DNA from: Lolium rigidum
Taxonomy: Eukaryota; Streptophyta; Magnoliopsida; Poales; Poaceae
Length of the DNA stretch: 64,000 nt
NCBI RefSeq assembly: GCF_022539505.1
Contig: NC_061514.1
Coordinates: 330,257,090-330,321,089, forward strand
Direction: 5' to 3'
Shown here: piece after piece, positions 1 to 11,300 of the stretch
How positions within the stretch are numbered: the first letter of the stretch is position 1
Layout of the letters: each line of letters begins with the position of its first letter
Notes under the pieces: model-generated
Seen by the model: only the letters and a program-made list of their open reading frames with translations
What the model was told of the DNA's origin: nothing
Database searches by the model: none
Made by a program: the position numbers and the translations under genes

Positions 1-2
1 TG

Positions 3-1187
3 AAGTATGTCCTTATTGGAGATGATATGTTCTACAGGACCTTGGAAGGGTTACTTCTCAAATGTTTGGGAACAGCTGAGGAAAATCGGCTCTTACACGA
101 GGTACATGAAGGCGCCTGTGGAACTCATCAATCGGCTCATAAGATGAAGTGGTTGATCAGGCGATCAGGGTTTTATTGGCCCACCATGCTTGAGGACTGT
201 TTCAATTACTATAAAGGGTGTCAAGCATGTCAGAAGTTTGGGAGCATTCAGATGGTACCCGCATCATCAATGAACCCCATCATCAAGCCTTGGCCATTTC
301 GAGGATGGGGCATGGACATGATCGGCAAAATCCATCCTGCATCGAGCAAAGGCCACGAGTGGATCTTGGCCATTACAGATTATTTCACTAAATGGGTGGA
401 GGTCGTCCCTATGAAGTCTGTGGCATCAAAGGACGTTATCAGTTTCGTGAAAGAGCATGTCATCCACAGATTTGGGATTCCCCAGACCATTACAACCGAT
501 GGAGGTTCGGTTTTCGTTTCTCACGAGTTCAGAGATTTCTGCGAGAGCATGGGAATTAAGTTGATCCGATCATCCCCATACTATGCTCAAGCAAATGGGC
601 AGGCTGAAGCGTCCAACAAAAGCCTTATCAAGCTGATTAAGAGAAAAATCGATGAGTACCCTAGGCGTTGGCACGAGGTTTTGTCGGAGGCTTTATGGGC
701 TTATCGCATGTCATGTCATGGAGCGGTAAAAACCTCGCCGTACCACCTGGTCTATGGAAAAGAAGCCGTGTTACCCTGGGAGATCACGGCTGGGTCGAGA
801 CGTGTCACGTTTCAGAATGACTTAACAACTGAAGAGTATGCAGCCCTGATGAGTGATAGCGTTGAAGATCTAACGGAACTTAGACTTTGGTCACTTGAGA
901 AAATTAAGGAGAACAAGGCCAAGGTGGCTCGTGCATATAATAAGAAGGTGAAGCCAAAGGAGTTCCACGTTGGTGATCTGGTATGGGAAGCTGTATTGCC
1001 GTTGGGGACTAAGGACAAGGCGTATGGTAAATGGTCTCCAAATTGGCACGGGCCGTACAGGGTTGACCAAGTCCTAAAGGGCAATGCATATATGCTCGAA
1101 CAGTTGGATGGTGTGAAGTTCCCAGTGGCCGTCAATGGCCAGCATCTCAAGAAGTATTTCCCAAGTATGTGGGATGATGGGCAGTGA
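3..1187 (+). CDS. Ty3/gypsy pol C-terminus: integrase (5' partial)
   Basis: The frame is open from base 3, so the start lies outside the window; an internal Met at 27 is not the real start. Numbering from that Met, residues 24-68 form the zinc-binding HHCC region, ending CQAC. The catalytic core shows Asp97 in WGMDMIG, Asp158 in TTDGGSVF and Glu194 in ANGQAEASNK, which is the D,D-35-E spacing of retroviral-type integrases. The C-terminal part has GDLVWEAVLP and a GPYRV segment typical of plant Ty3 integrase tails. The enzyme joins element cDNA into nuclear DNA. The visible 386 residues have no stop or frameshift, unlike most other element genes here. No reverse transcriptase is visible because of the window edge. 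Confidence 0.95.
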   Translation, partial: KYVLIGDDMFYRTLEGLLLKCLGTAEENRLLHEVHEGACGTHQSAHKMKWLIRRSGFYWPTMLEDCFNYYKGCQACQKFGSIQMVPASSMNPIIKPWPFRGWGMDMIGKIHPASSKGHEWILAITDYFTKWVEVVPMKSVASKDVISFVKEHVIHRFGIPQTITTDGGSVFVSHEFRDFCESMGIKLIRSSPYYAQANGQAEASNKSLIKLIKRKIDEYPRRWHEVLSEALWAYRMSCHGAVKTSPYHLVYGKEAVLPWEITAGSRRVTFQNDLTTEEYAALMSDSVEDLTELRLWSLEKIKENKAKVARAYNKKVKPKEFHVGDLVWEAVLPLGTKDKAYGKWSPNWHGPYRVDQVLKGNAYMLEQLDGVKFPVAVNGQHLKKYFPSMWDDGQ

Positions 1188-1304
1188 AATACGGGGGCCG
1201 ATTTTAAATCGGCCAGTAAAATTTTTTTTTACATCAACCTGAGCAGTGGAATATGGGGGCCGATGTATGAAATCGGCCGATAAAAAAAATCTAAACAAAA
1301 GCAT

Positions 1305-1337
1305 AGCCGATGCAGCAGAGGAGGAGGATGAGTCCAT
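1305..1337 (-). pseudogene. Remnant of the antisense acidic ORF start in element A
   Basis: On the minus strand an ATG at 1337 opens MDSSSSSAASA, which resembles the first dozen residues of the antisense acidic protein of element B (MSSSFSSSASS, start 16277). After about eleven codons the similarity ends and the sequence joins the post-integrase region. This marks the deletion breakpoint that removed the rest of the antisense region from A. Confidence 0.55.
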
Positions 1338-1949
1338 GGTGGAGGAGGGCTTTTCGGTGGCTAGTACTGAGCAAGGGGACGAAGAAGCGAGTTGCTCGAC
1401 GCGGTTAAATAAAAGGGGATATAGTGGAGATTTAATGCTGTGGCGGTTTCCGAGGACATGGTGCCGAATCTGTCAAATCGTGCGAGAGAAGCTGAGAAGG
1501 CAAGGCATCATGATGAAAGATTCTCGCGACGGTTCCGCTTCTGCCAGGACGTGACCCTACGGCGGAGAAAACAGAGTGGTTTTGAAATTATCATTGCCAA
1601 AACCAGGGGGGCATGTGTTATCACCAGAATTTAACCAAGTCTGGAGATGGGCCGTGATTAAATGGGCTTAGAGGATATGCACGGAAGATATTCCCGAACC
1701 GGCCTTGTACAAGAGGTTTGGGCAAGATTGCCCGTGTATCTGTAAATTATAGTAGGTTACGTGTCGGTTAGAATTAAGAGATATAGTTTAGCTCGTACAC
1801 GGTTGGGTTTATTCCCAAGTTAGAAAGTCTACGGACTATTAATATGTATCTAGGGTTATTGAGAAAGGAGGACGATCAAGTTCACAACAAATCAATCTAG
1901 GCGCATCGCCACCCCTTGTTTCGAGGGTTTCTCCCGGGTAAGCAACATG

Positions 1950-1980
1950 CTGCCTAGATCGCATCTTGCGATCTAGGCAG
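1950..1980 (+). other. LTR hairpin, 14-bp perfect stem
   Basis: CTGCCTAGATCGCA pairs with TGCGATCTAGGCAG across a TCT loop. It is also present at 16897-16927 in the 3' LTR of B. In the 5' LTR of B, 12 nt are missing and the stem is lost (7478-7496). Confidence 0.75.
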
Positions 1981-2616
1981 TATCAGTTTATTCGTTGTTG
2001 GTGTTGCTCGTGCTGAAGCCTTTTTGATGGCGAGCAACACCCTTATCTTAGGTGTTTCGGGGTTGACGTCGATGTTTTCACGATGTACTTGTTTAGCTAC
2101 GCTACCCCTCGATATCTAGCTGCCCTTACACCTATTTTAGGTGTAAGCGCAGCATCTTGCTTGATTCTTTATCTAGTAGATCTAATCCGTTATAGTTTCT
2201 CCTTGTTTTTCAAGGATTGGTTTGATATCCGTATGGTTAGGCCTTATAAACGGGTTGAAGGATCCGGTAGTGCGTAAGGTGTGGTTTATTAAGCTCTAGA
2301 GGGATTGTTCCGGGGATCAACTTCACGTTGGTTTTTAGGCCTCTTTAGGGTTGGTTTTCCATCATTTTACGTATCTGCTAGGCTCAATTACGCATAGGAT
2401 GTTCCGATTATACGGTGAAAACCCTAGACTATTGTAGATTAGTATAGCTTGATATTGATAAAGCATGATCCCCATGTCCTTATAAATCTAACATGAACCA
2501 TGGGGCAATCGGCTCTTTGAGCCGATCCACAGAACAACTTAAGAGCCGATCGGGGCTCGTATTTAATGTTTACGTATTTGCCATGCGAGAAACTAGTCGA
2601 AGCAATCCATCACCTT

Positions 2617-2637
2617 CCCGACCAGGTATAGGTCGGG
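2617..2637 (+). other. LTR hairpin near the U5 end with a compensatory change between copies
   Basis: Stem CCCGACC/GGTCGGG with loop AGGTATA. The same place in the 3' LTR of B (17555-17575) reads CCTGACC/GGTCAGG, a paired C-G to T-A change. The 5' LTR of B (8132-8152) reads CCTAACC/GGTCAGG and has one mismatch. Confidence 0.65.
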
Positions 2638-2783
2638 TGGCACGCCCTCGTAAGCACCAGGACGTGTGCCAGAAGGCATTGCGGGCCGTCGCCCGAGGGA
2701 CCAGGGTCAACCGCAATCCTGGGAGCCTCCCGGCTCTACTGTGTTGCCCGTCGCTGCTCGCCGGTGGGTTTCTGACCGCAACA

Positions 2784-3325
2784 AATATTTATAATTCAAT
2801 TTGGATAATGTAAATGACAATGTAATATGTGTGTTAATCAATAAAGCTCGAGGTTTTCTCTAATGGGCTTTAAATATATGTTCTTTTATTTTGTATACTT
2901 GATTTATTCATTTGTTTATAAATTATCCATTATTTGAATTATTATATACTTAATTGCATTTTGAATTTGAAATTCAAACATAACTTGTTTGAATTCAATC
3001 ATGCAACTTAAGTTGAGAAGGAAAATTTTCCCCTCTCTTCTCAAAAACCCTAATTGAGTTTAGATAGGTCCAAGTCTATCGCACTCTCGAAACCCTAATC
3101 CTATGTGGTGTCGAGAGAGAAACTTGTCCCTAATCCAAGGAGGGTCCAACCGTAGTAGACTGGGACGAATTAAGATACTAGGACTAACATCTTAAGGCCC
3201 TCACTGGATCAACTAGGAAAAAATACCTCACTGCCTAATGTCGGTTTTCATCTTTGCAAGACCGGGCCATAGCCATGTATTGTCCCCAAGACGCTAGGAG
3301 AATCCCAAAGTGAGTTGGTAGATGT
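2784..3325 (+). repeat. AT-rich remnant resembling the 3' end of the F-type long LTR
   Basis: No coding potential. The stretch has an aataaagc polyadenylation-like signal near 2843 followed by AT-rich sequence and aaaccctaat motifs. Element F shows a similar order of motifs near 38265-38560. This suggests a truncated relative of F cut by the DNA transposon that starts at 3329. The match is loose and was judged by eye. Confidence 0.4.
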
Positions 3326-3862
3326 CTAGGGCACGTTTGGTAGCCCGAAGCTCAGTGAGATCAGGCTCCAGGGTTGGTTTTCCCGTTGCAAATAGGGCAA
3401 CGGGCCAACTTTAGCCAGTTGTATGGTAGGTTGGGCTGCATCAGTTGCTACTCAAGTGTTTAGTTGCCTGCAAAAAACTGGCATATGTGTTCAGTCACGC
3501 GTCATGTGTTTGGTTGCCATTTTGGGCAAACACATGTGGTACCTCATCACCATATTCAAATTTGGTGATCTTACCATCACACAACACAACGCATGCATAA
3601 AGATCACATCAAGCAATGAAGCATAATAAACATCATATTAACAACTGACATACTACTAACTTTCTTAGTTCTAGCGTCAGACTACTAACGCACTTAGTTC
3701 ATTCTAATTAGTATCATACTTACACAAGGGGAACACACCACTGGCACAAAAGGATTGTTCAACAGCCTCGTGGGGCCAACAATACAACCAGAACATCACA
3801 AAAGCAACTACACAAGAAGGCATATAACATGGACGGCTCCCTCTAATGAAGACCTTCATAGC

Positions 3863-4432
3863 GAGAATCTTCCCAACGCCCCTAGTGGTTATTTTTGTAT
3901 CCCCGGATGCTTGGGACAGAGGTATCATACATGTCCAGCCGGACGTCGAAGCCATCATCCGTGGGGTGAATATGACTGTGTCGTCGACGGCTATCTCGGG
4001 TTTCCCAACAAACTCACTCGAGCATTTGATGAAGGCAGCCCTATCACCCCTCCACTGTAGCTAGACATTGTTCTCGTAAACCTTTCCCAGGTATAGGGAC
4101 ATCTTCACCGGTTGCTCGTCCTTCTTCATCTTGTACTTCTTGATCAGCATTTGCTCCATGGAGGGTAGCACGCTCAGCGCGAGGAGGTCACTTACGGAGA
4201 GCTTCACGAAGAAGGTTGGAAGCTTTTGCCTAGGAGCATGGCCTAGGTGTGCATAACGGCCTCGATGAACCTTGGGCGCGCAGATCTCGCGGTAAGCATC
4301 CATGAGTGCAGTATTGTTGTCCCGGAGCTGCACCCTAGGCCTAAGGTCTTCAAACCCCTCCATCGGCCCGTCTGGGTACTCTCTTAGGTACTCCCAGTTT
4401 TGCAAAGGCATTGCAAAGTATGTACAGGCCAC
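3863..4432 (-). pseudogene. Broken minus-strand reading frame inside the DNA transposon, possibly B3-like
   Basis: A minus-strand frame opens at 4432 and runs 123 codons to 4061. After the stop the same strand stays readable in a continuous style down to about 3863. The stretch from PTFFVKLSVSDL through PVKMSLYLGK to DTVIFTP has a layout loosely like a plant B3 DNA-binding domain: an FF-start, a middle beta segment and a final VIF-type strand. No match could be checked. It could equally be a captured fragment of an unrelated gene. The frame is interrupted, so a working protein is unlikely. Confidence 0.3.
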
Positions 4433-4447
4433 CGAACGGTGATAGGC

Positions 4448-4520
4448 ATGTCAATGGAAAGCATGCCATTGACAAACATGTCAATGAAATGCATGCCAAT
4501 GACATGCTTTCCATTGACAT
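4448..4520. repeat. Inverted repeat with 24-nt arms
   Basis: Arms 4448-4471 and 4497-4520 are reverse complements with one mismatch. The 25-nt spacer again contains ATGTCAATG-type units, so the area looks like repeated copies of one short motif in both directions. Confidence 0.7.
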
Positions 4521-4562
4521 TCTTCCGTGCCACGGTCATGTTTTCGTAAAAGTACTCTTTTG

Positions 4563-4566
<4 letters not shown>

Positions 4567-4616
<50 letters not shown>
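4567..4616. repeat. (TA)n microsatellite
   Basis: About 25 uninterrupted TA units inside the DNA transposon. Confidence 0.97.
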
Positions 4617-4621
<5 letters not shown>

Positions 4622-5230
4622 TGCAGTGGGTTTTTAACCCACTGTTTTACCTCAAAAAAAAAACCCTAACCCAATTGTGATGAACTAGTGTCAGATGTAA
4701 AAAACCCTTACCAGAATCTAAAATGTTGGAGTCGGAAACTTACAATCGGACGGAGAAAAGTGGCCACATCAGAGGTGGACGATGTGTCGCTGCTCCTATC
4801 GATGCTCGATAATGCCCCCACCCCATAGGGGAGGAGGCGGCGCTTGAACTTCTATGGGCGGTGCTATGGCCACCGGTGGAAAAGGAGCAACTGCCGGGGC
4901 CCGCTCGTGGCGTAGCGTGCCATGGGAAAGGGACGAACCACAATGGCACGTCCATGTCCCAGGTCGAGCCTGCGGCACCCGCCACCATGGCCTCCGCTTT
5001 GGCCATCGCAAACCCTAGGTATGGGGTTTTCCCAGCGCGTGCAACCATCCACGACAACGGTCCAGGCTCCACAAAAATGGCCAATCCGGCCATTCCTCCC
5101 AGGGCAGGCCCAACACTAATTTATGAACTGTGCGATGCAACAACATGGGGGAGCCCAGCCAACCAAACGACCCATTTTCTTCTCCCCGTGTCTAGGCCAA
5201 AGGGCATCCAGGCTACCAAACGTGCCCCTA

Positions 5231-6699
5231 GAGTATGCCTTGTCATTGTTATTTGGGGCATCAACTGTCGACGTGATGGAAAGCTCCTCCCACCCCCGTG
5301 AATTCATAGTGAGCCTTTCGGTTTAGAGGGTTGTAAGGAGCTCGTTAGCCCGTCCCAACATGATAGCCCACGGGGCCAATGCTCGGTAAAAGAATGCTGA
5401 TCACATATTGATAATTATGTTTGTTGATCAAATGCACTTCAGCATCTAAGAGCTATGGATGAGTTTTCCATCTGAGTTGGTTGAAAAGTGAATCATGACG
5501 AGTCATATCTGTACTCTCTGTGTATCAAGAATTGAGTAAAGGTTGCAAACTAGTTTTCATTTCTTACTTCATTTGGAAAGCTTTTGATGGTTAATTCAGT
5601 AATATCCTTGTTTTCCTACCTTCTACAAGAGCACACTAAAAATACAAGGGCATCATAGATCAACTTGACAAGTATAGAAAACATTGTTTGAGAGAAATAA
5701 AACGAGTGTTGATCTTTAGAGCTCGGGCTACACATAGAACGTTTTTTGAACAATTCAAAAACGACATTCTGAAGCTCCAAAAAATTTAGCTGTAGAAAAT
5801 AATGTACTTTATCAACTTGAAAAATTCTCAACTCGAAATACCCCGTATTTTGGGCTGCACAAAAATGCCAAAATCTGACATCTGAAGTAGTTAGAAGTGC
5901 AAAAATTAAATCCTCGAAAGTCTGTTAGGTTTTTTCATTTTTAAAGCATATATTATAAGTTAATTTTGGTTGAGATTTTGTGTGTTGATAGAGTACATCA
6001 TTATCTAGATCTAGAATTATTTTTCCATATTTTTTTGAAACTTTGAAATTGTGTTTTCAAATTTTGAACGAGCTCCATGTAGCTCGAGCTCCAAAGTGAA
6101 GTTCTGGAAGAAAAGGGGTAATATCCTAGAATAGTCCCACTTAGACAGCTTATCATTTGTTTTGTAAGACATAAAAAAATAAAGGCCGATTGGGCATTAT
6201 TGACCTACAAATTCAGAATGATTGTTTTCTCATGAAATTTTAAGATTTTTTTTGAGAGGGCTGATGTGCCTTGTGTTAACTTGATCTGGAATCTTGCTCC
6301 TTTTTTTCCCCACCACTAGCCAAAACGAATGTATGTTCTTTAGGGTGGTGAGATTGCTGGTTGTTCCCTGCTTATATGAACTTGGTCAAATGTTAGAAAA
6401 AAAATGGAACCTACATTATGCTTTGGAACGATAGCTCGCAATATCAGGATCTTAGGTTGATTTTTCCCTTAGCTTCCTATGCCATCTCCCTTTAGGTTTG
6501 TATTAGCAGACCTTTTCATAATTAGTCACTCTTGGTATTTCATTTACCATTATCCAAGGCTGTTTATGTGAAATTTCAAATATTATAGGATTTAATCACA
6601 CATGTTCCTTCTTGAGATAAAATTTATTTATGGACTCGTTGTTGGGTTAATGGGTTTTAAGTTTCCAAGGAATATGCTTTCTTTATGAACATTAAGCAC
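5231..6699. other. AT-rich non-coding sequence, no gene recognised
   Basis: No long reading frame, clear LTR edge or RNA gene was seen. A partial inverted similarity exists between gagctcgggctacacat near 5719 and atgtagctcgagctc near 6075, which hints at an old foldback element. The right part may be the older upstream section of the LINE that becomes recognisable after about 6700. Confidence 0.5.
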
Positions 6700-7143
6700 C
6701 CTCATCAGCCTCCCTTGCATTTGGATGGCTGTGGAGATCATGTTGGCAACAAAAGCATAGGGTATTTTTATGGCTCTTGCTCCAAGATAGATTGAACACC
6801 AGAGACCTGCTTTAGAGGAAACATATTTCTTATATAATCTTATTTATTTTTAAAAAAAGTAAGATTATCCATGTGTCTTGCAATGGGAGTGCCCTTGACA
6901 CAAGAGACAATCTTTTCTTGCATTTTCGTTTTGCTCAGGCTTGCTAGAAATATTTGTGTCCTTCGGTGATCATACGTGTTGGGATTTCTCACTTGGATCA
7001 TATGTCCCTTCTTAAATTGCAGTTGAACAAACCTTTTACATGGAGTTGATGATATTAGGTGCCTGGGGGATTTGACGAGAATACACCATAGAAAGGTGTG
7101 TCGATTATATAGAAGGGTGCCAAAGAAGGCAAAAGTATACTGC
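6700..7143 (+). pseudogene. LINE remnant, C-terminal part of the reverse transcriptase ORF (left piece)
   Basis: Frames read conceptually as KHRVFLWLLLQDRLNTRDLL near 6750-6810, and as a cysteine-containing segment followed by FRFAQAC near 6890-6950. These resemble the zinc-finger-like domain after the reverse transcriptase in plant L1-type LINEs. Several tryptophan positions have become stops. The piece ends where element B begins. Its continuation is at 17720-17830, where HHKPTL and ELW-type residues follow. This is an old, dead element. Confidence 0.65.
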
Positions 7144-8296
7144 TGTTATCACCAGATTTTAACCAAGTCTGGAGATGGGCCGTGATTAAATGGGCTTAGA
7201 GAATATGCACGGAAAATATTCCTGAACCGGCCTTGTATAAGAAGTTTGGGCTAGATTGCCCGTGTATCTGTAAATTATAGTAGGATACGTGTCGGTTAGA
7301 ACTAAGAGATAGAGTTTAGCTCGTACACAGTTGGGTTTATTCCCAAGTTAGAAAGTCTACGGACTATAAATATGTATCTAGGGTTATTGAGAAAGGAGGA
7401 CGATAACGTTCACAACAAATCAATCTAGGCGCATCGCCACCCCTTGTTTCGAGGGTTTCTCCCGAGTAAGCAACATGCTGCCTGCGATCTAGGCAGTATC
7501 AGTTTATTCGTTGTTGGTGTTGCTCGTGCTGAAGCCTTTTTGATGGCGAGCAACACCCTTATCTTAGATGTTTTGGGGCTGACGTTGATGCTTTCATGAT
7601 ATGCTTGCTTAGCTACGCTGCCCCTCGATATCTAGCTACCCTTACACCTATCTTAGGTGTAAGGGCAGCATCTTGCTTGTTCTTTATTTAGTAGATCTAA
7701 TCCGTTATAGTTGTTCCTTGTTCATCAAGGATTGGTTTGATATCCGCATGGTTAGGCCTTATAAACGGGTTGAACGATCAGGTAGTGCGTAAGGTGTGGT
7801 TTATTAAGCCCTAGAGGGATTGTTCCAGGGATCAACTTCATGTTGGTTTTTAGGCCTCTTTAGGGCTGGTTTTCCATCATCTTACGTATCTGCTAGGCTC
7901 GACTACGCGTAGGATGTTCCGGTTATGCGGTGAAAACCCTAGACTATCGTAGATTAGTTTAGCTTGATATTGACAAAGCATGATCCCCATGTCATTATAA
8001 ATCTAACGTGAACCATGGGGCAATCGGCTCTTTGAGCCGATCCACAGGGCAACCTAAGAGCCGATCGGGGCTCGTATTTAATGTTTACGTGTTTGCCATG
8101 CAGGAAACTAGTCGAAGCAATCCATCACCTTCCTAACCAGGTATAGGTCAGGTGGCACGCCCTCGCAAACGCCAGGACGTGTGCCGGAGCATTGCGGGCC
8201 GTTGCCCGAGGGACCAGGATCCACCAGCAGTCCTGGGAGCCTCCCGGCTCTCCGTGTTGCCCGTCGCTGCTCGCCGGTGGGTTTTGGTAGGCAACA
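7144..8296 (+). repeat. 5' LTR of element B
   Basis: Starts TGTTATCACCAG and ends TAGGCAACA, 1153 bp. It has TATAAATA at 7365-7372. Hairpins are at 7516-7557 (GGTGTTGCTCG stem) and 7639-7665 (CCCTTACACCTA stem, TCT loop). It lacks the 12 nt that complete a hairpin in the other two copies. Confidence 0.93.
7365..7372 (+). promoter_or_regulatory. TATA box of the 5' LTR of B
   Basis: TATAAATA within ggactataaatatg; the same is at 16784-16791 in the 3' LTR. Confidence 0.6.
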
Positions 8297-8301
8297 CATT
8301 C

Positions 8302-8319
8302 TGGCACGCCCGGTGGGAC
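8302..8319 (+). other. Candidate primer-binding site of element B
   Basis: TGGCACGCCCGGTGGGAC begins 5 nt after the LTR end. It starts with TGG as expected for the complement of a tRNA CCA end. I did not identify the tRNA. Confidence 0.6.
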
Positions 8320-8357
8320 ACTCTACAGCAACAACTGCGTCGACCTCTGCAGCAACC

Positions 8358-11300
8358 ATGTCTAACTCTGCAGATGAGGTGGTGGGCGAACCAGTCACGT
8401 ACGCAGATCTGCCTGAGGAGCACAAGAAGAAATATGATGAGATGAAAGCCATCTTGGAAGCCGATCTCATCGGCTCCTTCATGAAGACCCGTTCACATGG
8501 CATCAGGTGGAAAGGGTTCTGCCCCGAAGGCGCTCTTGATGAGGTAGACCTATCTACCTCTTCAGAGGAACGCACCGCGAGCTCTACGCCAAGAAATTAA
8601 TTACATGGTGGCTCATTCTCTACACCGCCATTCTGAGAGCTTGGTGAACGCCTTCGAGCGCGTTGCGGTTCGTGTGGTGCAGGAAATCATGAAGCATCAA
8701 TACTCTCCGTCGGGACCTACCCTGGGGACTCACCAGGGAGAAATACCGCTCCAGATTAGACCGCCGCTGCCATTTGCGCTTGCAGCGCCAGAGCTACAGG
8801 GTTCACCGGCGTACGTCGTCTACAAGGTTGGAGGCGATCCTAGTGATTGCCAATTCCTGTACGAGCCGCCTAAAGAGATCCCACATGGATACGTGTGCAC
8901 ATACGTGCCGGACTGCAATGCTTTGGCGCGCACGAACCAGATTGCACCAACAGGGATTTCCGGAGCAGACGCCGATAAACAGGCATGGCTAGCTAAATAT
9001 GCCACCGGAACGAGTCATGAGAGCTCGGTCCCTACAGCTAATACCACAGAACAAATCAGCACCATCTTGAGAGACCAGTTCGGCATCTTGCCGAAGAGGA
9101 AAACAATCGGCTATTCCAAGCCGTACCCTGACGAGTATGATTTGATCCCGCTGCCACCCAAGTATCGTCTCCCTGAATTCTCAAAATTCAATGGAGCAGA
9201 AGGGTCTAGCTCAATTGAGCACGTGAGCCGATATTTGGCACATCTGGGCATGATTTCAGCGTCAGACCCGTTACGTGTGAGGTTTTTCTCACAATCTCTC
9301 ACGGGATCAGCCTTTGGACGGTACACCTCGTTGCCACCAAACTCAGTCCGGACGTGGAAGCAACTGGAGGAGCAATTTCATGTGCAATATCATTCAGAAG
9401 CTACCGAGGCTGGTATTGTCGATCTAACGCAGGTGCGGCAGAAGCGGGGAGAAACGGTGTCTGAATACATTCAATGTTTCAGGACTGTCAGGAACCGATG
9501 TTATTCGGTTCGTTTAACTCGAGAAAGAAGCGGTCGAACCGGCAGCATTGGGCCTCGCAACGCCGATCAAGGATCCGGCTTTCCAAGCAGAGTACGGTTC
9601 ACCGTCGCACATGGTCCAGAAACTCACATCGTATGAGCAGCGGCACCCCGAATTGTACCAGGACAAGTTCAAGCGTCCGGTAGGCCTGGTCGAGACAGAA
9701 GAAGCTGAAGATTCTGCAGAAGACCTGGAAGTGGCCGTGGCTGAATGGGCTCGGGGGGCAAATCCCGTGTCCTGCAAATGGGTGAAACCACAAGGGCCTG
9801 CAAAAGGGTTTGACTTCGATGTGAGCAAAGCTGAGCAGATATTTGATCTATTGCTTAAGGAAAAACAGCTGAAGTTACCCGAAGACCATAAAATCCCCAC
9901 GGCGCAAGAAATGAACGGGAGGCCGTACTGCAAATGGCATCACTCGTTCACCCATACCACCAATGACTGCAAGGGGTTTCGTCAGCAGATCCAAACGGCG
10001 ATAGAACAAGGCCGACTGCTCTTTGGGCAGTTTGCCATGAAAGTGGACACACATCCGTTTCCTGGCGTCAACATGGTGGAACCCAACCACTCCGCGAGGC
10101 GTCGACTAGATTTCTCGTTCGATGTTAACATGGCAGGGCCTGTACGCCACCATGGCAAGGATAAAGAAGAAAGCAGTCACTCCCGCGGCAAGGAAAAGGA
10201 GGCCGACCCACGCGACCGACCCCGATATGATGACAGACGGTACCTCACCGAGGAACAAGTGAGAAGCGTGCGATATCAACGACCACTCTCCAAACATCTC
10301 CTTAACAAATATGAGCATCAGTATGACCAACGTCGGCAGTACGACAGAGATGACGAGAGATATCATCGGTCCGATGTAGACAATGGAAGGTACCGTCGGT
10401 ATGATAGAGACGACGAAGGACATGAACACCGCGCTAAGGGGAGGTCAAGAGAGCAGGAGGACATGGATAGACACTGGGACTGTCCTTTCTTTAAGCACTG
10501 CTGGGATTCAGGAATGAGCCGATTGCCCACGATCGACAACTGCCCGGAGTGTAGACGGCAGAAGAGGGACGCTGGAGAAGTTTCAGTTTTCAAGCGTCTA
10601 GGGCCTCTCCCACCTCAGAACATACGAGCTGAGTCATCTCAAGAAGAAGACTTTGAGGAGTCAGAAGATGAAGAAGAGGATAAGTACCACCGGCCAAGGT
10701 GGTGTCCTGATGGACTCAGCCACTCCCAAAAGCGTAGGGTTCAGCGGCTACGTAGCTTGGAGCAAGCCGAGGCGCAATACCTGCATACGTTGAGGAAAGC
10801 GCGGCCCGATCTGGCCGTGAAGATTCAGCAGACTTTGGACGAGGAGACTCGTCCACCGAAGAAAGTATGGCGCCCCAAGCAAGTAAAAGCCGATGCGAGT
10901 GCATCGGCTGGCACAAACATGGTGTTCATACTTCCTTCGGAGTTCCGTGCTCCAGGAACCGAAGAAGTGCCGATAGCACAGTTTGATCGCGGTCCACGGC
11001 CGGTCATCTTTGAAAAGCCACGAGAGAAGGGCTACAAACATATGAAGGCCCTGTACCTAAAAGGTTATATCAATGGGCAGCCTGTCGGCAGGATGTTGGT
11101 TGACACGGGAGCGGCAGTCAATATAATGCCATATTCCATGCTACGGCGTTTGGGACGCTCCAGTGCAGATCTGATCAAGACCAACGTCACACTAAATGAC
11201 TTCAACGGCCAAGCGTCAGGGACACAAGGCGTTCTGAACGTGGATCTAACCGTAGGCCGAAAAACCATCCCAACAACGTTCTTCATCGTCGACAGCAAAA

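Larger units (their letters stand above)
1..2783 (+). mobile_element. Element A: 3' part of a Tat-like Ty3/gypsy LTR retrotransposon
   Basis: The segment holds the end of pol (integrase), a short non-coding tail, a purine-rich stretch ending ccaggggggcatg, and a 3' LTR. Its 5' half lies left of the window. The LTR matches both LTRs of element B along its length, so A and B are one family. Just after the integrase stop, A carries GCCGAT...ATCGGC hairpins that B also has. It then jumps directly to sequence that in B lies about 4.2 kb further on, so A has lost B's antisense gene region. Placement in the Tat group rests on the integrase and on B's gag. Confidence 0.9.
1616..2783 (+). repeat. 3' LTR of element A
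   Basis: About 1168 bp, starting TGTTATCACCAG and ending CGCAACA. It aligns with 7144-8296 and 16563-17719. The TATA-box position of the B copies (TATAAATA) reads TATTAATA here at 1838-1845. Hairpins are at 1950-1980, 2125-2147 and 2617-2637. Confidence 0.92.
3329..5227. mobile_element. PIF/Harbinger-like DNA transposon, probably non-autonomous
   Basis: The ends are perfect inverted repeats of 17 bp, GGGCACGTTTGGTAGCC (3329-3345 and 5211-5227). They are flanked by the 3-bp duplication cta (3326-3328 and 5228-5230). A G-rich TIR with TTTGGT and a 3-bp duplication is typical of PIF/Harbinger. I see no transposase DDE or Myb-like gene in its 1.9 kb. The interior has minus-strand reading frames that look like captured gene pieces, a 24-nt inverted repeat and a TA microsatellite. 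Confidence 0.75.

Noticed and set aside
4740..5301. Several overlapping frames near the right end of the DNA transposon
   Set aside because: Both strands are open over a GC-rich patch. No domain, start context or similarity supports a gene.
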